The notes under the pieces are model-generated. The model was not told where the DNA came from, made no database searches, and was given only the letters and a program-made list of their open reading frames with translations. From CAVRTM01 sp963696105 (GTDB taxonomy: Bacteria > Actinomycetota > Actinomycetes > Actinomycetales > Dermatophilaceae), in the NCBI GenBank assembly GCA_963696105.1, contig CAVOIP010000005.1, positions 992,001 through 1,056,000 of the forward strand: a stretch of 64,000 nucleotides of DNA, read 5' to 3'. Both the position numbers and the translations under genes were made by a program. This document shows positions 1 to 7,920 of the stretch, piece by piece; the first letter of the stretch is position 1, and every line of letters starts with the position of its first letter.

Positions 1-800
1 AGGGCGGGGTCGAAGCCGGCCGCCTCGAGGACCGTCCGCGCCGCCTCGACGCTGATCGCCAGCGGCAGGATGGCGCGCGGGTGGGGCTTGACGACCACCG
101 CGTTGCCGGTGGCCAGCGAGGCGAAGAGGCCGGGGTAGCTGTTCCAGGTCGGGAACGTGTTGCAGCCGATCACCAGCGCCACGCCGCGGGGCACGATCCG
201 GTAGTCCTTCTGCATCCGGACCGGCTCGCCCTTGGCCGGCTTCTCCCAGACCACCGAGGCCGGCACGCGCTCCTGCTCGACGAGCGCGCCGACGATCGCC
301 TCGACGGCGCGGTCCTGGGCGTGCGGGCCACCGGCCTGGAACGACATCACGAACGGCTGCCCGCTGGTGTGCATCACGGCGCCCGCGATCTCGAACGACC
401 GCTTGTTGATCGCGTCCACGATCTCGAGGCACACCGCCGCGCGGGTGAGGGCGCCGGCGTCCCGCCAGGCGGGCATCGCCGCCCGGGCGGCGGCCATGGC
501 CGCGTCGACGTCCAGCCGCGGGTAGCGCACCCGCAGCGCGGGGCCGTACGGCGAGACCTCGTCGCCGACCACGGTGCCGTCGCCCGGCTGGCCGGCCAGC
601 CCGCGGTAGTCCTCGGCGAGGTGCGCCTCGAAGGCCGCCTGGCCCTCGGACGCGGCGTTCTCGCCGTAGATCCGCGGCGACGGGGACTCGGGGTAGCGCG
701 AGAAGTACGACCGCTCGGCGAGGGCCCGGCGCGCCTGCTCGAGGGTCTCGCGGTGGATCTCGGTCAGCGGGTGCACGGCAGCGGTGTCGGTGGTCGTCAC
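1..800 (-). CDS. paaN: Phenylacetate-degradation aldehyde dehydrogenase-like protein PaaN (3' end outside window)
   Basis: Reading the minus strand from GTG at 800 gives an open frame of 266 codons to the window edge. The N-terminus VTTTDTAAVHPLTEIHRETL, a conserved stretch around VIGCNTFPTWNSYPGLFASL and the NAVVVKPHPRAILP segment match the PaaN family, an aldehyde-dehydrogenase-fold protein of phenylacetate catabolism. Its exact step in actinobacteria is less certain than that of PaaZ. It diverges from paaH-paaI-paaK across a 57-bp region, which supports the pathway assignment. The catalytic Cys region lies beyond the left edge, so activity cannot be judged. Confidence 0.85.
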   Translation of the reverse strand, partial: MTTTDTAAVHPLTEIHRETLEQARRALAERSYFSRYPESPSPRIYGENAASEGQAAFEAHLAEDYRGLAGQPGDGTVVGDEVSPYGPALRVRYPRLDVDAAMAAARAAMPAWRDAGALTRAAVCLEIVDAINKRSFEIAGAVMHTSGQPFVMSFQAGGPHAQDRAVEAIVGALVEQERVPASVVWEKPAKGEPVRMQKDYRIVPRGVALVIGCNTFPTWNSYPGLFASLATGNAVVVKPHPRAILPLAISVEAARTVLEAAGFDPA

Positions 801-822
801 AGGTCCGATCGTACCTGCGTCT

Positions 823-855
823 TACAGTTCGGCGACACATCTGCAAACATGTGTC
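823..855. promoter_or_regulatory. Divergent paa promoter with perfect inverted repeat
   Basis: TACAGT at 823-828 fits an actinobacterial -10 (TANNNT) for the rightward paa genes. It is followed at 834-855 by GACACAT-N8-ATGTGTC, a perfect 7-bp inverted repeat covering the expected transcription start and lying just before paaH. Such placement is typical of a repressor operator. The repressor is probably a pathway-specific TetR/PaaR-like protein not encoded here. The sequence shows the repeat; the function is inferred. Confidence 0.55.
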
Positions 856-857
856 AC

Positions 858-2084
858 ATGACCAACGCTGCTCCCGGACCGGCCGTCGCGATCCTCGGGG
901 CGGGCGCCATGGGCTCGGGCATCGCCCAGGTCGCGGCCCAGGCCGGCTCGCCCGTCCACCTCGTCGATGCGGTCCCCGGAGCCGCCGCCAGGGCACGGGA
1001 CCGGCTCGCCGCCACCCTGGACCGGCTCGCCGACAAGGGCCGGACCAGCCGGGAGGACGCGCACGCCGCGACCGCCCGGCTGACCGTCACCGACACGGTC
1101 GCCGAGCTGCCCCCCTGCGCCCTGGTGATCGAGGCCATCCACGAGGACCTGGGCGCCAAGCGGGCGCTGTTCTCCGAGCTGGCCCGGCGGCAGCCCGCCG
1201 GGACGCTGCTCGCCAGCAACACCTCTAGCCTGGACATCACCGCGATCGCCGACGGGATCGCCTCCCCCGACCGGGTCCTCGGGCTGCACTTCTTCAACCC
1301 CCCGCCGCTCATGCGCCTGGTCGAGGTCGTCCACGGCCGGCAGACCTCCGAGGAGGTCCTGGCCCGCGCCACCGAGATCGTCCGCGCGTGGGGCAAGACA
1401 CCGGTCCGGTGCACCTCGACGCCGGGCTTCATCGTCAACCGGGTGGCACGCCCGTTCTATGGCGAGGCCCAGCGCCTGGTCGAGGCGGGCGTGGCCGACC
1501 CGGCCACCATCGACTTCGCCCTGCGGGAGCTCGCCGGGTTCAGGATGGGTCCCATGGAGCTGACCGACCTCATCGGCCAGGACGTCAACCTCGCCGTCGG
1601 CACGTCCGTGTGGGAGCAGACCGGCCGCGACGAGCGCTACGCCCCGACCGAGTTCCAGCGACGGCTGGTCAACGAGGGCCGCCTGGGCCGCAAGACCGGC
1701 CGCGGCGTCTTCGCGTACGACGACAGCGGTCGCCCCCAGGGGGTCGCTCCCGACGAGGAGCTGGCGCGCCGGCTCCTCGCCGGGCCGGTGGCGACCAACC
1801 CGGTCGCCCGGACGCTGGCCATGCTCGTCAACGAGGCGGTCGACCTCGTCGCACGCGGGGAGGCGAGCGCCGAGGACGTCGACACCGCGATGCGCCTGGG
1901 CACCAACTACCCTCGCGGGCCGATCGAGTGGGGCACCGAGATCGGCCTGGACGTGGTCGCGCACCAGCTGGCCGAGCTCGACGCGGCCTACCCCGGCGGG
2001 CGCTACCGGCCCAGCCCGGCGCTCACGCCGGTCGCACCGGTCGCGCCGGTCGTGGCGCAGCCGACCACCGGGACCCGCGCATGA
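858..2084 (+). CDS. paaH: 3-hydroxyacyl-CoA dehydrogenase (PaaH type)
   Basis: 408 aa. An N-terminal Rossmann NAD-binding motif AILGAGAMGSGIAQ (residues about 11-24) is followed by the 3HCDH catalytic region, with SNTSSL and LGLHFFNPPPLMRLVEVV, and by a second C-terminal 3HCDH helical domain around TNPVARTLAMLVNEAVDLVA. In the phenylacetate pathway this enzyme oxidises 3-hydroxyadipyl-CoA to 3-oxoadipyl-CoA. Start: ATG 858 is chosen; ATG 849 is in frame but lies inside the inverted repeat. Neither has a clear Shine-Dalgarno sequence. Its stop overlaps the paaI start by 4 bp (ATGA), so the two are translationally coupled. Confidence 0.88.
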   Translation: MTNAAPGPAVAILGAGAMGSGIAQVAAQAGSPVHLVDAVPGAAARARDRLAATLDRLADKGRTSREDAHAATARLTVTDTVAELPPCALVIEAIHEDLGAKRALFSELARRQPAGTLLASNTSSLDITAIADGIASPDRVLGLHFFNPPPLMRLVEVVHGRQTSEEVLARATEIVRAWGKTPVRCTSTPGFIVNRVARPFYGEAQRLVEAGVADPATIDFALRELAGFRMGPMELTDLIGQDVNLAVGTSVWEQTGRDERYAPTEFQRRLVNEGRLGRKTGRGVFAYDDSGRPQGVAPDEELARRLLAGPVATNPVARTLAMLVNEAVDLVARGEASAEDVDTAMRLGTNYPRGPIEWGTEIGLDVVAHQLAELDAAYPGGRYRPSPALTPVAPVAPVVAQPTTGTRA

Positions 2085-2548
2085 GCGCCGCCGTGGACCC
2101 GACGTACGGCCCCGGCGGCAGTGACGACGACGGGGACCGCCCCGACCTCGCCCACGTCCGGCGCATGTGGGCCGACGACCGGGCCTCGGCCGGACTCGGC
2201 ATGGAGCTCCTCGAGCTCGACACCGATCGCGCCCGCGTGCGCATGACGGTGGGCGACACGATGGTCAACGGGCACGACATCGCCCACGGCGGCTTTCTCT
2301 TCACGCTGGCCGACTCGGCCTTCGCCCTCGCGTGCAACTCCCGCGGCCGGCTCACGGTCGCCGCCGGGGCGGACGTGACCTTCGTGGCCGCGGCACGCCT
2401 GGGTGACGTCCTCATCGCCGAGGCGACCCAGCGGACGGCGTACGGGCGCAGCGGCCTCACCGACGTCACGGTGACGCGCGAGTCCGACGCAGCCGTCATC
2501 GCGGAGTTCCGCGGCCGGTCCCGGTCGCTGGTCAGCAAGGAGAAGTAG
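2081..2548 (+). CDS. paaI: Hydroxyphenylacetyl-CoA thioesterase PaaI
   Basis: 155 aa hot-dog-fold thioesterase. The PaaI signature is visible: VNGHDIAHGGFLFTLADSAF (residues about 65-84), including the conserved HGG and an acidic Asp, then ACNSRG. PaaI hydrolyses stalled phenylacetyl-CoA derivatives and releases CoA for the pathway. The first 30 residues are an acidic, Gly/Asp-rich extension before the domain. It starts inside the stop of paaH (ATGA) and its TAG stop directly abuts the ATG of paaK, so the three genes form one tight operon. Confidence 0.88.
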   Translation: MSAAVDPTYGPGGSDDDGDRPDLAHVRRMWADDRASAGLGMELLELDTDRARVRMTVGDTMVNGHDIAHGGFLFTLADSAFALACNSRGRLTVAAGADVTFVAAARLGDVLIAEATQRTAYGRSGLTDVTVTRESDAAVIAEFRGRSRSLVSKEK

Positions 2549-3859
2549 ATGAAGCTCCCCCTCATCGAGCCGCGCCCGGACCTGTACGACGAGGCCGAGC
2601 GGTGGTCCGTCGACGAGCTGCGCGCACGGCAGCTCCAGCGGCTGCAGTGGTCGGTGCGGCACGCGTTCGACCACGTCGAGCACTACCGCAAGGCGTTCGA
2701 GGACCGAGGAATCCATCCCGACGACATCCGCTCGCTCGAGGACACCCGGCTGCTGCCGTTCACCAGCAAGGCGGACCTGCGGGCCAACTACCCCTTCGGC
2801 ATGTTCGCGGTGCCGCGCGAGCAGGTGTCGCGCGTGCACGCCTCCAGCGGTACGACGGGCAAGCCCACCGTCGTCGGCTACACCGGCGAGGACCTGCGGA
2901 CCTGGTCGTCGCTGATGGCCCGGTCGATCCGCGCCGCCGGGGGCCGTCCCGGCGACGTCCTGCACGTGGCCTACGGCTACGGGCTGTTCACCGGCGGGCT
3001 CGGCGCCCACTACGGCGCCGAGGCGCTCGGCTGCACCGTCGTGCCGGTCTCCGGCGGGCAGACCGAGCGCCAGGTCCAGCTGATCACCGACTTCGCACCG
3101 CGCGTGATCATGGTGACGCCCTCGTACTTCCTGTCCGTCCTGGACGAGATGGAGCGGGTGGGCATCGACCCGCGCGAGACGTCCCTGGAGGTCGGCATCT
3201 TCGGCGCCGAGCCGTGGACGCAGGCCATGCGGGCCGAGATCGAGGAGCGGGCCGGCCTGCACGCGGTCGACATCTTCGGCCTGTCCGAGGTGATGGGACC
3301 CGGCGTGGCGCAGGAGTGCGTCGAGAGCAAGGACGGGCTGCACATCTGGGAGGACCACTTCTACCCCGAGGTGGTCAACCCGCTGACCGACGAGCCGGTC
3401 GCCGAGGGCCAGGTGGGCGAGCTGGTGTTCACCTCGCTGACCAAGCAGGCGATGCCCGTGATGCGCTACCGCACGCGGGACCTGACCAGGCTGCTGCCGG
3501 GCACCTCGCGGCCCGGGTTCCGCCGGATGGAGAAGGTCACCGGGCGCACCGACGACATGATGATCGTGCGGGGCGTGAACGTCTTCCCGACCCAGATCGA
3601 GGAGATCATCCTCGGCGTGCCGGGGCTCTCGCCGTACTTCCAGTGCGTCCTGTCCCGGCCCGGCCGGATGGATGAGCTGACGGTCAACGTCGAGGCCGAC
3701 CCCTCGGTGCCGGAGGAGTCCCGCGCCGGGCTCGGGCGGGTCGTCGCCGCCCGCGTCAAGGACCGGGTCGGCTCGACCTGCGTCGTCAACGTCGTCGCGC
3801 CCGGCAGCATCGAGCGCTCCGTCGGCAAGGCCCGGCGCATCGTCGACCAGCGGCACTGA
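2549..3859 (+). CDS. paaK: Phenylacetate--CoA ligase
   Basis: 436 aa adenylate-forming enzyme that activates phenylacetate with ATP and CoA, the entry step of the pathway. The P-loop-like motif SSGTTGKPTVVGYT lies near residue 102. Further family marks are AYGYGLFTGGLG, DIFGLSEVMGPGVAQEC and the C-terminal GRTDDMMIVRGVNVFPTQIE hinge. Length is normal for PaaK. The start codon immediately follows the paaI stop, with an AAGGAGAAG ribosome-binding site inside the paaI 3' end. It is the last gene of the operon and converges on the next gene. Confidence 0.93.
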   Translation: MKLPLIEPRPDLYDEAERWSVDELRARQLQRLQWSVRHAFDHVEHYRKAFEDRGIHPDDIRSLEDTRLLPFTSKADLRANYPFGMFAVPREQVSRVHASSGTTGKPTVVGYTGEDLRTWSSLMARSIRAAGGRPGDVLHVAYGYGLFTGGLGAHYGAEALGCTVVPVSGGQTERQVQLITDFAPRVIMVTPSYFLSVLDEMERVGIDPRETSLEVGIFGAEPWTQAMRAEIEERAGLHAVDIFGLSEVMGPGVAQECVESKDGLHIWEDHFYPEVVNPLTDEPVAEGQVGELVFTSLTKQAMPVMRYRTRDLTRLLPGTSRPGFRRMEKVTGRTDDMMIVRGVNVFPTQIEEIILGVPGLSPYFQCVLSRPGRMDELTVNVEADPSVPEESRAGLGRVVAARVKDRVGSTCVVNVVAPGSIERSVGKARRIVDQRH

Positions 3860-3890
3860 CCCCCGTCGGTCCGCTCCGCGGCACCCGGGC

Positions 3891-4529
3891 TCACGCCCAG
3901 AAGTCGCGGCCCCAGCGCACGGTGCCGAGCCGGACGTCGGGGCCGTGACCTGGGTGCAGCATGGTCGCCATCGGCAGGGTGAACAGGCGCGCCCGGACCG
4001 CCGAGAGCAGGCGCGCCTGGTCGCTGCTGGAGGACGACGGCCCGACGCCGTCGGCGCTGAGCGAGTCGCCGGTGAAGAGCGCGCCCAGCTCCGCGGCGTA
4101 CCAGCACATGCCGCCGTCGGTGTGCCCGGGCACGTGGATCCCCACCAGCTGGGTCCGGCCGACGTCGACGGTCAGCCCGTCCAGCAGCACCCGCTCGGGC
4201 CAGCGCGTGGGGAAGACCTCGTGCCAGAGGCCGTAGTCGTCAGGGTGCAGGTGGACGTCGGCCCCGGTGACGTCGGACAGGGTCAGCGCCGAGGCGATGT
4301 GCCGCCGGTGGCCGTGGGTGCACAGGATGCCCTGCACCCGGCGGCCGGCGACCACGGCGGCGACGGAGGCGACGGCCGGGGCGTCACCTGTCGGCGCGGC
4401 CCCGGCCGGGGCGTCCGCTGCGGGCGCGTCGAGCACCACGCACTCGTCCTGGTCCCCCACCACCCACGCGTTGGTGCCGCCCACCACCACCCGCTCCACC
4501 CTCAGCAGCGGGCGCGGCAGGACGGTCAT
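3891..4529 (-). CDS. Metallo-beta-lactamase-fold protein with altered metal motif
   Basis: 212 aa protein of the MBL superfamily (glyoxalase II/hydrolase-like). The metal site can be followed as H72-G-H74-R-R76-H77, H136 in PGHTDGG, D155 in FTGDSL and H195 in HPGHGP. The Asp of the usual HxHxDH is Arg here (R76), so the second metal should be poorly held or absent. An Ala/Pro-rich insertion occupies residues 35-58. The substrate is unknown. It converges on paaK with a 31-bp gap and lies 46 bp downstream of the MFS gene, possibly co-transcribed with it. Confidence 0.75.
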   Translation of the reverse strand: MTVLPRPLLRVERVVVGGTNAWVVGDQDECVVLDAPAADAPAGAAPTGDAPAVASVAAVVAGRRVQGILCTHGHRRHIASALTLSDVTGADVHLHPDDYGLWHEVFPTRWPERVLLDGLTVDVGRTQLVGIHVPGHTDGGMCWYAAELGALFTGDSLSADGVGPSSSSSDQARLLSAVRARLFTLPMATMLHPGHGPDVRLGTVRWGRDFWA

Positions 4530-4575
4530 GCCTCATCGAAGCACGTCCGCCGCCCTGCCCGCGGCCCGAAGCCGG

Positions 4576-5802
4576 TCAGACGTGGGCGAGGTCGGCGGGG
4601 GCGTCCCCGGCGACGGAGCTGGACGCGCCCTGGCGGCGGTCCATCAGGGCCGACCACGCGGCCAGCGCCAGGCCCACGAGGGTGACCAGGGCGCCGGCCC
4701 AGGGCGTGGCGCCGAGGCCCAGCGGGCTGTCGACGACGAACCCGCCGAGCAGTGCGCCACCTGCGATGCCGACGTTGAACGCGGCGATGTTCATGGCCGA
4801 GGCGACGTTCGGGGCGCCCTGGGCCTTCTCGACGACGCGCAGCTGCAGGCCCGGGACGGTGCCGAAGCCTGCCGCGCCGAGCAGGAAAACCGTGACCGCG
4901 GACGCGACCTGGTGGTGCGCGGTCACCGAGAACACCGCGAGGACGGCGGCCAGCAGGGTCAGCACCCCGAGCAGGGTGCGCATGACGTTGCGGTCGGCCA
5001 GCTTGCCGCCGACGGTGTTGCCGACGACCAGGCCGAGGCCGAAGACGACCAGCAGGACGGTGACCATCTCCGGGGAGAAGCCGCTGATGTCCTGCAGGAT
5101 CGGGGAGATGAAGGTGAAGGCGACGAAGACGCCGCCGTAGCCGAACAGGGTCATCGCGAGCGCGAGGACCACCTGGGGCCGGCGCAGCACGCCGAGCTCG
5201 CGGCGGATGCTGGCCGGCTCGGTGACCGGCAGGCGGGGCACCAGGACGGCGATGAGGACCGTGCCGACGACGCCCACGGCGGTGATCACCCAGAACGTGG
5301 CGCGCCAGCCGAAGCTCTGCCCGATCAGCGTGCCGGCCGGCACCCCGGCGACGTTGGCGAAGGTCAGGCCGGTGAACATCATCGCGATGGCTGCGGCGCC
5401 GCGGCCGGGGGCGACCACCTGGGTGGCCACGATCGCGCCGACGGCGAAGAAGGTGCCGTGCGCGAACGCCGCGACGACCCGGGACAGCATCAACAGCTCG
5501 TAGGTCGGTGCGAGCGCACCCACCAGGTTGCCGACGATGAAGATCCCCATCAGGGCCAGGAGCAGGATCTTGCGGTCGACCCGCCCGGTCAGGCCGGTCA
5601 CGAGCGGGGCACCGACGGCGACACCGGCGGCGTAGCCACTGACGAGCAGTCCGGCCGAGGACAGCGAGACGCCGAGGTCCCGGCCGATCTCGGGCAGGAG
5701 CCCGGCCACGATGAACTCGGTCATGCCGATGCCGAAGGCGCCGATCATCAGCGCGACAAGGGCGGCCGGGACCCGGCGCCCGGGGGACGTACTGTCCTGC
5801 AC
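4576..5802 (-). CDS. MFS transporter, drug/sugar-efflux (DHA1/AraJ-like)
   Basis: 408 aa inner-membrane protein with about 12 predicted transmembrane segments. The family mark IGMTEFIVAGLLPEIGRDLG is near the N-terminus, and GTLIGQSFGWRATFW precedes the middle loop. These are typical of the DHA1 family of proton-coupled exporters (CmlA/AraJ-like). GTG 5802 is preferred over the in-frame ATG 5868 because GGAGG sits 5 nt upstream of the GTG. It is divergent from a MarR regulator, which suggests ligand-inducible control. The substrate cannot be read from sequence. Confidence 0.85.
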   Translation of the reverse strand: MQDSTSPGRRVPAALVALMIGAFGIGMTEFIVAGLLPEIGRDLGVSLSSAGLLVSGYAAGVAVGAPLVTGLTGRVDRKILLLALMGIFIVGNLVGALAPTYELLMLSRVVAAFAHGTFFAVGAIVATQVVAPGRGAAAIAMMFTGLTFANVAGVPAGTLIGQSFGWRATFWVITAVGVVGTVLIAVLVPRLPVTEPASIRRELGVLRRPQVVLALAMTLFGYGGVFVAFTFISPILQDISGFSPEMVTVLLVVFGLGLVVGNTVGGKLADRNVMRTLLGVLTLLAAVLAVFSVTAHHQVASAVTVFLLGAAGFGTVPGLQLRVVEKAQGAPNVASAMNIAAFNVGIAGGALLGGFVVDSPLGLGATPWAGALVTLVGLALAAWSALMDRRQGASSSVAGDAPADLAHV

Positions 5803-5939
5803 AACTACCTCCAGAGACGTGTATGCCGCGTATGCAACTAGCGGCTGATGCACTGAAGTTACTTGCACACGCGCGTTGTTTCAAATCGTTGGTAGGCTGG
5901 GGGGACAGGACCGAGGCACGAGCACGGAAGGGAGCCGAG
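5803..5939. promoter_or_regulatory. MFS/MarR divergent intergenic region
   Basis: A 137-bp stretch that is clearly less GC-rich than its surroundings separates the divergent exporter and MarR genes. It holds direct GTATGC repeats (near 5821 and 5830) and an imperfect dyad of GCAACT and AGTTACTTGC around 5835-5868, the sort of place where a MarR dimer would bind. No single perfect operator stands out, so this is inferred from layout. Confidence 0.3.
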
Positions 5940-6407
5940 GTGGGAATCGCCGACGACGCGGTGCAGATCCGCGCTCAGGGCTGGCGGACGCTGGCCGCAC
6001 TGCACGGCTTGATCGAGGTGGCGCTCGAGCGTGAGCTGCAGGCCGGGCACGGGCTGTCGGTGGTGGAGTACACCGTGCTGGACGCCCTCTCGCGCCAGGA
6101 CGGCTGGCACATGCGGATGCAGCAGCTGGCCCGGGCGGCGGCCCTGTCGCCCAGTGCGACCACGCGCCTGGTCAACCGGCTGGAGGACCGCGGGCTGTTG
6201 ACCCGGATCCTGTGCCGGGACGACCGCCGGGGCATCTACACCGAGCTCACCGAGGCGGGCCGCGAGCTGCTCACGCAGGCCAGGCCGACCCACGACGAGG
6301 CGCTCTCGACGGCGTTGGACCAGGCGCGCCGGACCCCTGAGCTGGCCGGGCTGGCCGACTCGCTGCACACCCTCGCACCCCGCGCGGCTGCCCGCGCCGG
6401 CAGCTAG
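5940..6407 (+). CDS. MarR-family transcriptional regulator
   Basis: 155 aa winged-helix regulator. The MarR core is clear: LSVVEYTVLDALSRQDGWHM, MQQLARAAALSPSATTRLVN (recognition helix, residues about 59-80) and the wing DDRRGIYTELTEAGRELL. It is probably a ligand-responsive repressor of the divergent MFS exporter. GTG 5940 is preferred, with GGAAGGGA 7-14 nt upstream, over an earlier in-frame start that would begin inside the exporter promoter. Its stop TAG shares bases with the stop of the convergent DivIVA-like gene. Confidence 0.88.
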   Translation: MGIADDAVQIRAQGWRTLAALHGLIEVALERELQAGHGLSVVEYTVLDALSRQDGWHMRMQQLARAAALSPSATTRLVNRLEDRGLLTRILCRDDRRGIYTELTEAGRELLTQARPTHDEALSTALDQARRTPELAGLADSLHTLAPRAAARAGS

Positions 6408-6700
6408 CTGCGGCGGCTGTCCGGTGCCTGAGCCAGCGCGTCCAGGCTGCTCGCCAGGGCCTCGAGGAAGTCGTCGACCTCGCGCTCGTCATAGCCCTCG
6501 CGCAGGACGGTGGAGCCGAAGGTGGTGCTCCGGATCTGCTCGCCGTCCAGCGGCGGGGAGGGCGAAAGGCCGGCCTCGAGCTGGTCGAGCGCGGTCGCCG
6601 CGAACGCGAGCAGGGCCATCACCTCGGACCGCTCGTAGCCCTTGCGCCAGCGGGTCACCGTGAACCGCTTCGCCCGCACGTCCGTCGCCGTCAGCGCCAT
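6404..6700 (-). CDS. DivIVA-domain-containing small protein
   Basis: 98 aa. Two copies of the DivIVA-domain signature (R/F...RGYxxxEVxxFL) can be seen: KRFTVTRWRKGYERSEVMAL (residues about 11-30) and TTFGSTVLREGYDEREVDDF (about 58-77). DivIVA/Wag31 proteins bind curved membrane and direct polar growth or division in actinobacteria. This short protein has the domains without the long coiled coil, so its role is unknown. ATG 6700 is the only good start. The tail overlaps the MarR stop in a shared CTAG. Confidence 0.7.
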   Translation of the reverse strand: MALTATDVRAKRFTVTRWRKGYERSEVMALLAFAATALDQLEAGLSPSPPLDGEQIRSTTFGSTVLREGYDEREVDDFLEALASSLDALAQAPDSRRS

Positions 6701-6838
6701 CTCGTCCCCCTCCCCGGCGCGCCTCCACCGGGCGCAGCGCCGACTCTACGACGCCCCGGGGCGCGTCGTCCGGCCATCTCCACAACTGTCCCGGCGGGTG
6801 CACGCGTTCGGCGCCGGGCGAGCCCCTACGGTGTGTCC

Positions 6839-7858
6839 ATGCGCGTTCTCGTCAGCGGTGGAGCCGGCTACATCGGCTCGCACACCGTCCTCCAGCTCAT
6901 CGCCGCCGGCCATGACGTCCTCATCGTCGACAACTTCGCCAACGCCAAGCCGACGGTCGTCAACCGGCTCGAGGCGCTGAGCGGGCAGCACCTGCCGGTG
7001 CACGCGTTCGACCTGCGTGACGCGGACAAGACCGAGCACCTGTTCGCGCACGAGCAGATCGACGCGGTGATCCACTTCGCCGGCTTCAAGGCCGTCGGCG
7101 AGAGCGTGCAGAAGCCGCTGGAGTACTACGAGAACAACCTCGGCTCGACGTTCGCCCTGGTCCGGGCGATGCAGCGGCACCACGTGGACAAGCTGGTCTT
7201 CTCCAGCTCGGCCACGGTCTACGGCGAGCACGCCACGGCGCCGTTCGGTGAGGACCTCCCGACGTCGGCGACCAACCCCTACGGCTGGACGAAGGTGATG
7301 ATCGAGCAGATCCTGCGCGACGTCGCGGTGGCCGAGCCGCGGTGGCGGGTCGCGCTGCTGCGCTACTTCAACCCCGTCGGCGCGCACCCCTCCGGCACGA
7401 TCGGCGAGGACCCCGCGGGGATCCCCAACAACCTGGTGCCGTACATCGCGCAGGTCGCGGTCGGCCGCCGCGAGAAGCTGAGCGTCTTCGGCGACGACTA
7501 CGACACCCCGGACGGCACCCCGCTGCGCGACTACATCCACGTCGAGGACCTCGCCGCCGGCCACGTGGCGGCGCTGACGCGGCTGGGCAGCACCGACGCG
7601 CCGGTCAGCACCTGGAACCTCGGCACCGGCCACGGCACCAGCGTCCTGGAGATGCTCGCGGCGTTCGGCCGCGCCGTCGGCCGCGAGCTGCCGTATGAGG
7701 TGGTGGGTCGCCGCGCAGGTGACATCGCGGCGTCGTACGCCGACCCGTCACGGGCCCGGGCCGAGCTCGGCTGGACGGCCACCCGCACGATCGACGACAT
7801 GTGCGCCGACACGTGGCGCTGGCAGGAGCAGAACCCGCACGGCTACCCCGACGCCTGA
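6839..7858 (+). CDS. galE: UDP-glucose 4-epimerase
   Basis: 339 aa short-chain dehydrogenase-fold enzyme interconverting UDP-glucose and UDP-galactose. NAD-binding GGAGYIGSHT lies at residues 7-16. The SSSATVYG segment and the catalytic YxxxK (YGWTK, about residues 144-148) are present, as are RYFNPVGAHPSG and YDTPDGTPLRDYIHV of the galactose-epimerase branch. ATG 6839 follows TACGGT (6827-6832) by 6 nt with no Shine-Dalgarno sequence, so it looks leaderless. GTG 6833 is a weaker in-frame alternative. A hairpin after the stop probably terminates transcription. Confidence 0.95.
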   Translation: MRVLVSGGAGYIGSHTVLQLIAAGHDVLIVDNFANAKPTVVNRLEALSGQHLPVHAFDLRDADKTEHLFAHEQIDAVIHFAGFKAVGESVQKPLEYYENNLGSTFALVRAMQRHHVDKLVFSSSATVYGEHATAPFGEDLPTSATNPYGWTKVMIEQILRDVAVAEPRWRVALLRYFNPVGAHPSGTIGEDPAGIPNNLVPYIAQVAVGRREKLSVFGDDYDTPDGTPLRDYIHVEDLAAGHVAALTRLGSTDAPVSTWNLGTGHGTSVLEMLAAFGRAVGRELPYEVVGRRAGDIAASYADPSRARAELGWTATRTIDDMCADTWRWQEQNPHGYPDA

Positions 7859-7867
7859 CCGCAGGCC

Positions 7868-7901
7868 GGGGCGGCCGCCCGGCATCCCGGACGGCCGCCC
7901 C
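7868..7901. terminator. Hairpin between convergent galE and baeRF-like gene
   Basis: GGGGCGGCCG (7868-7877) pairs with CGGCCGCCCC (7892-7901). The loop itself can extend the stem through CCGG/CCGG. It lies between two convergent stop codons and is probably a bidirectional terminator; there is no T tract. Confidence 0.55.
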
Positions 7902-7920
7902 CGCGAGAGTGCGGCCGGCG

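Noticed and set aside
4267..5841. Plus-strand frame opposite the MFS transporter
   Set aside because: Gly/Asp/His-rich shadow; the opposite strand has clear MFS helices and a ribosome-binding site.
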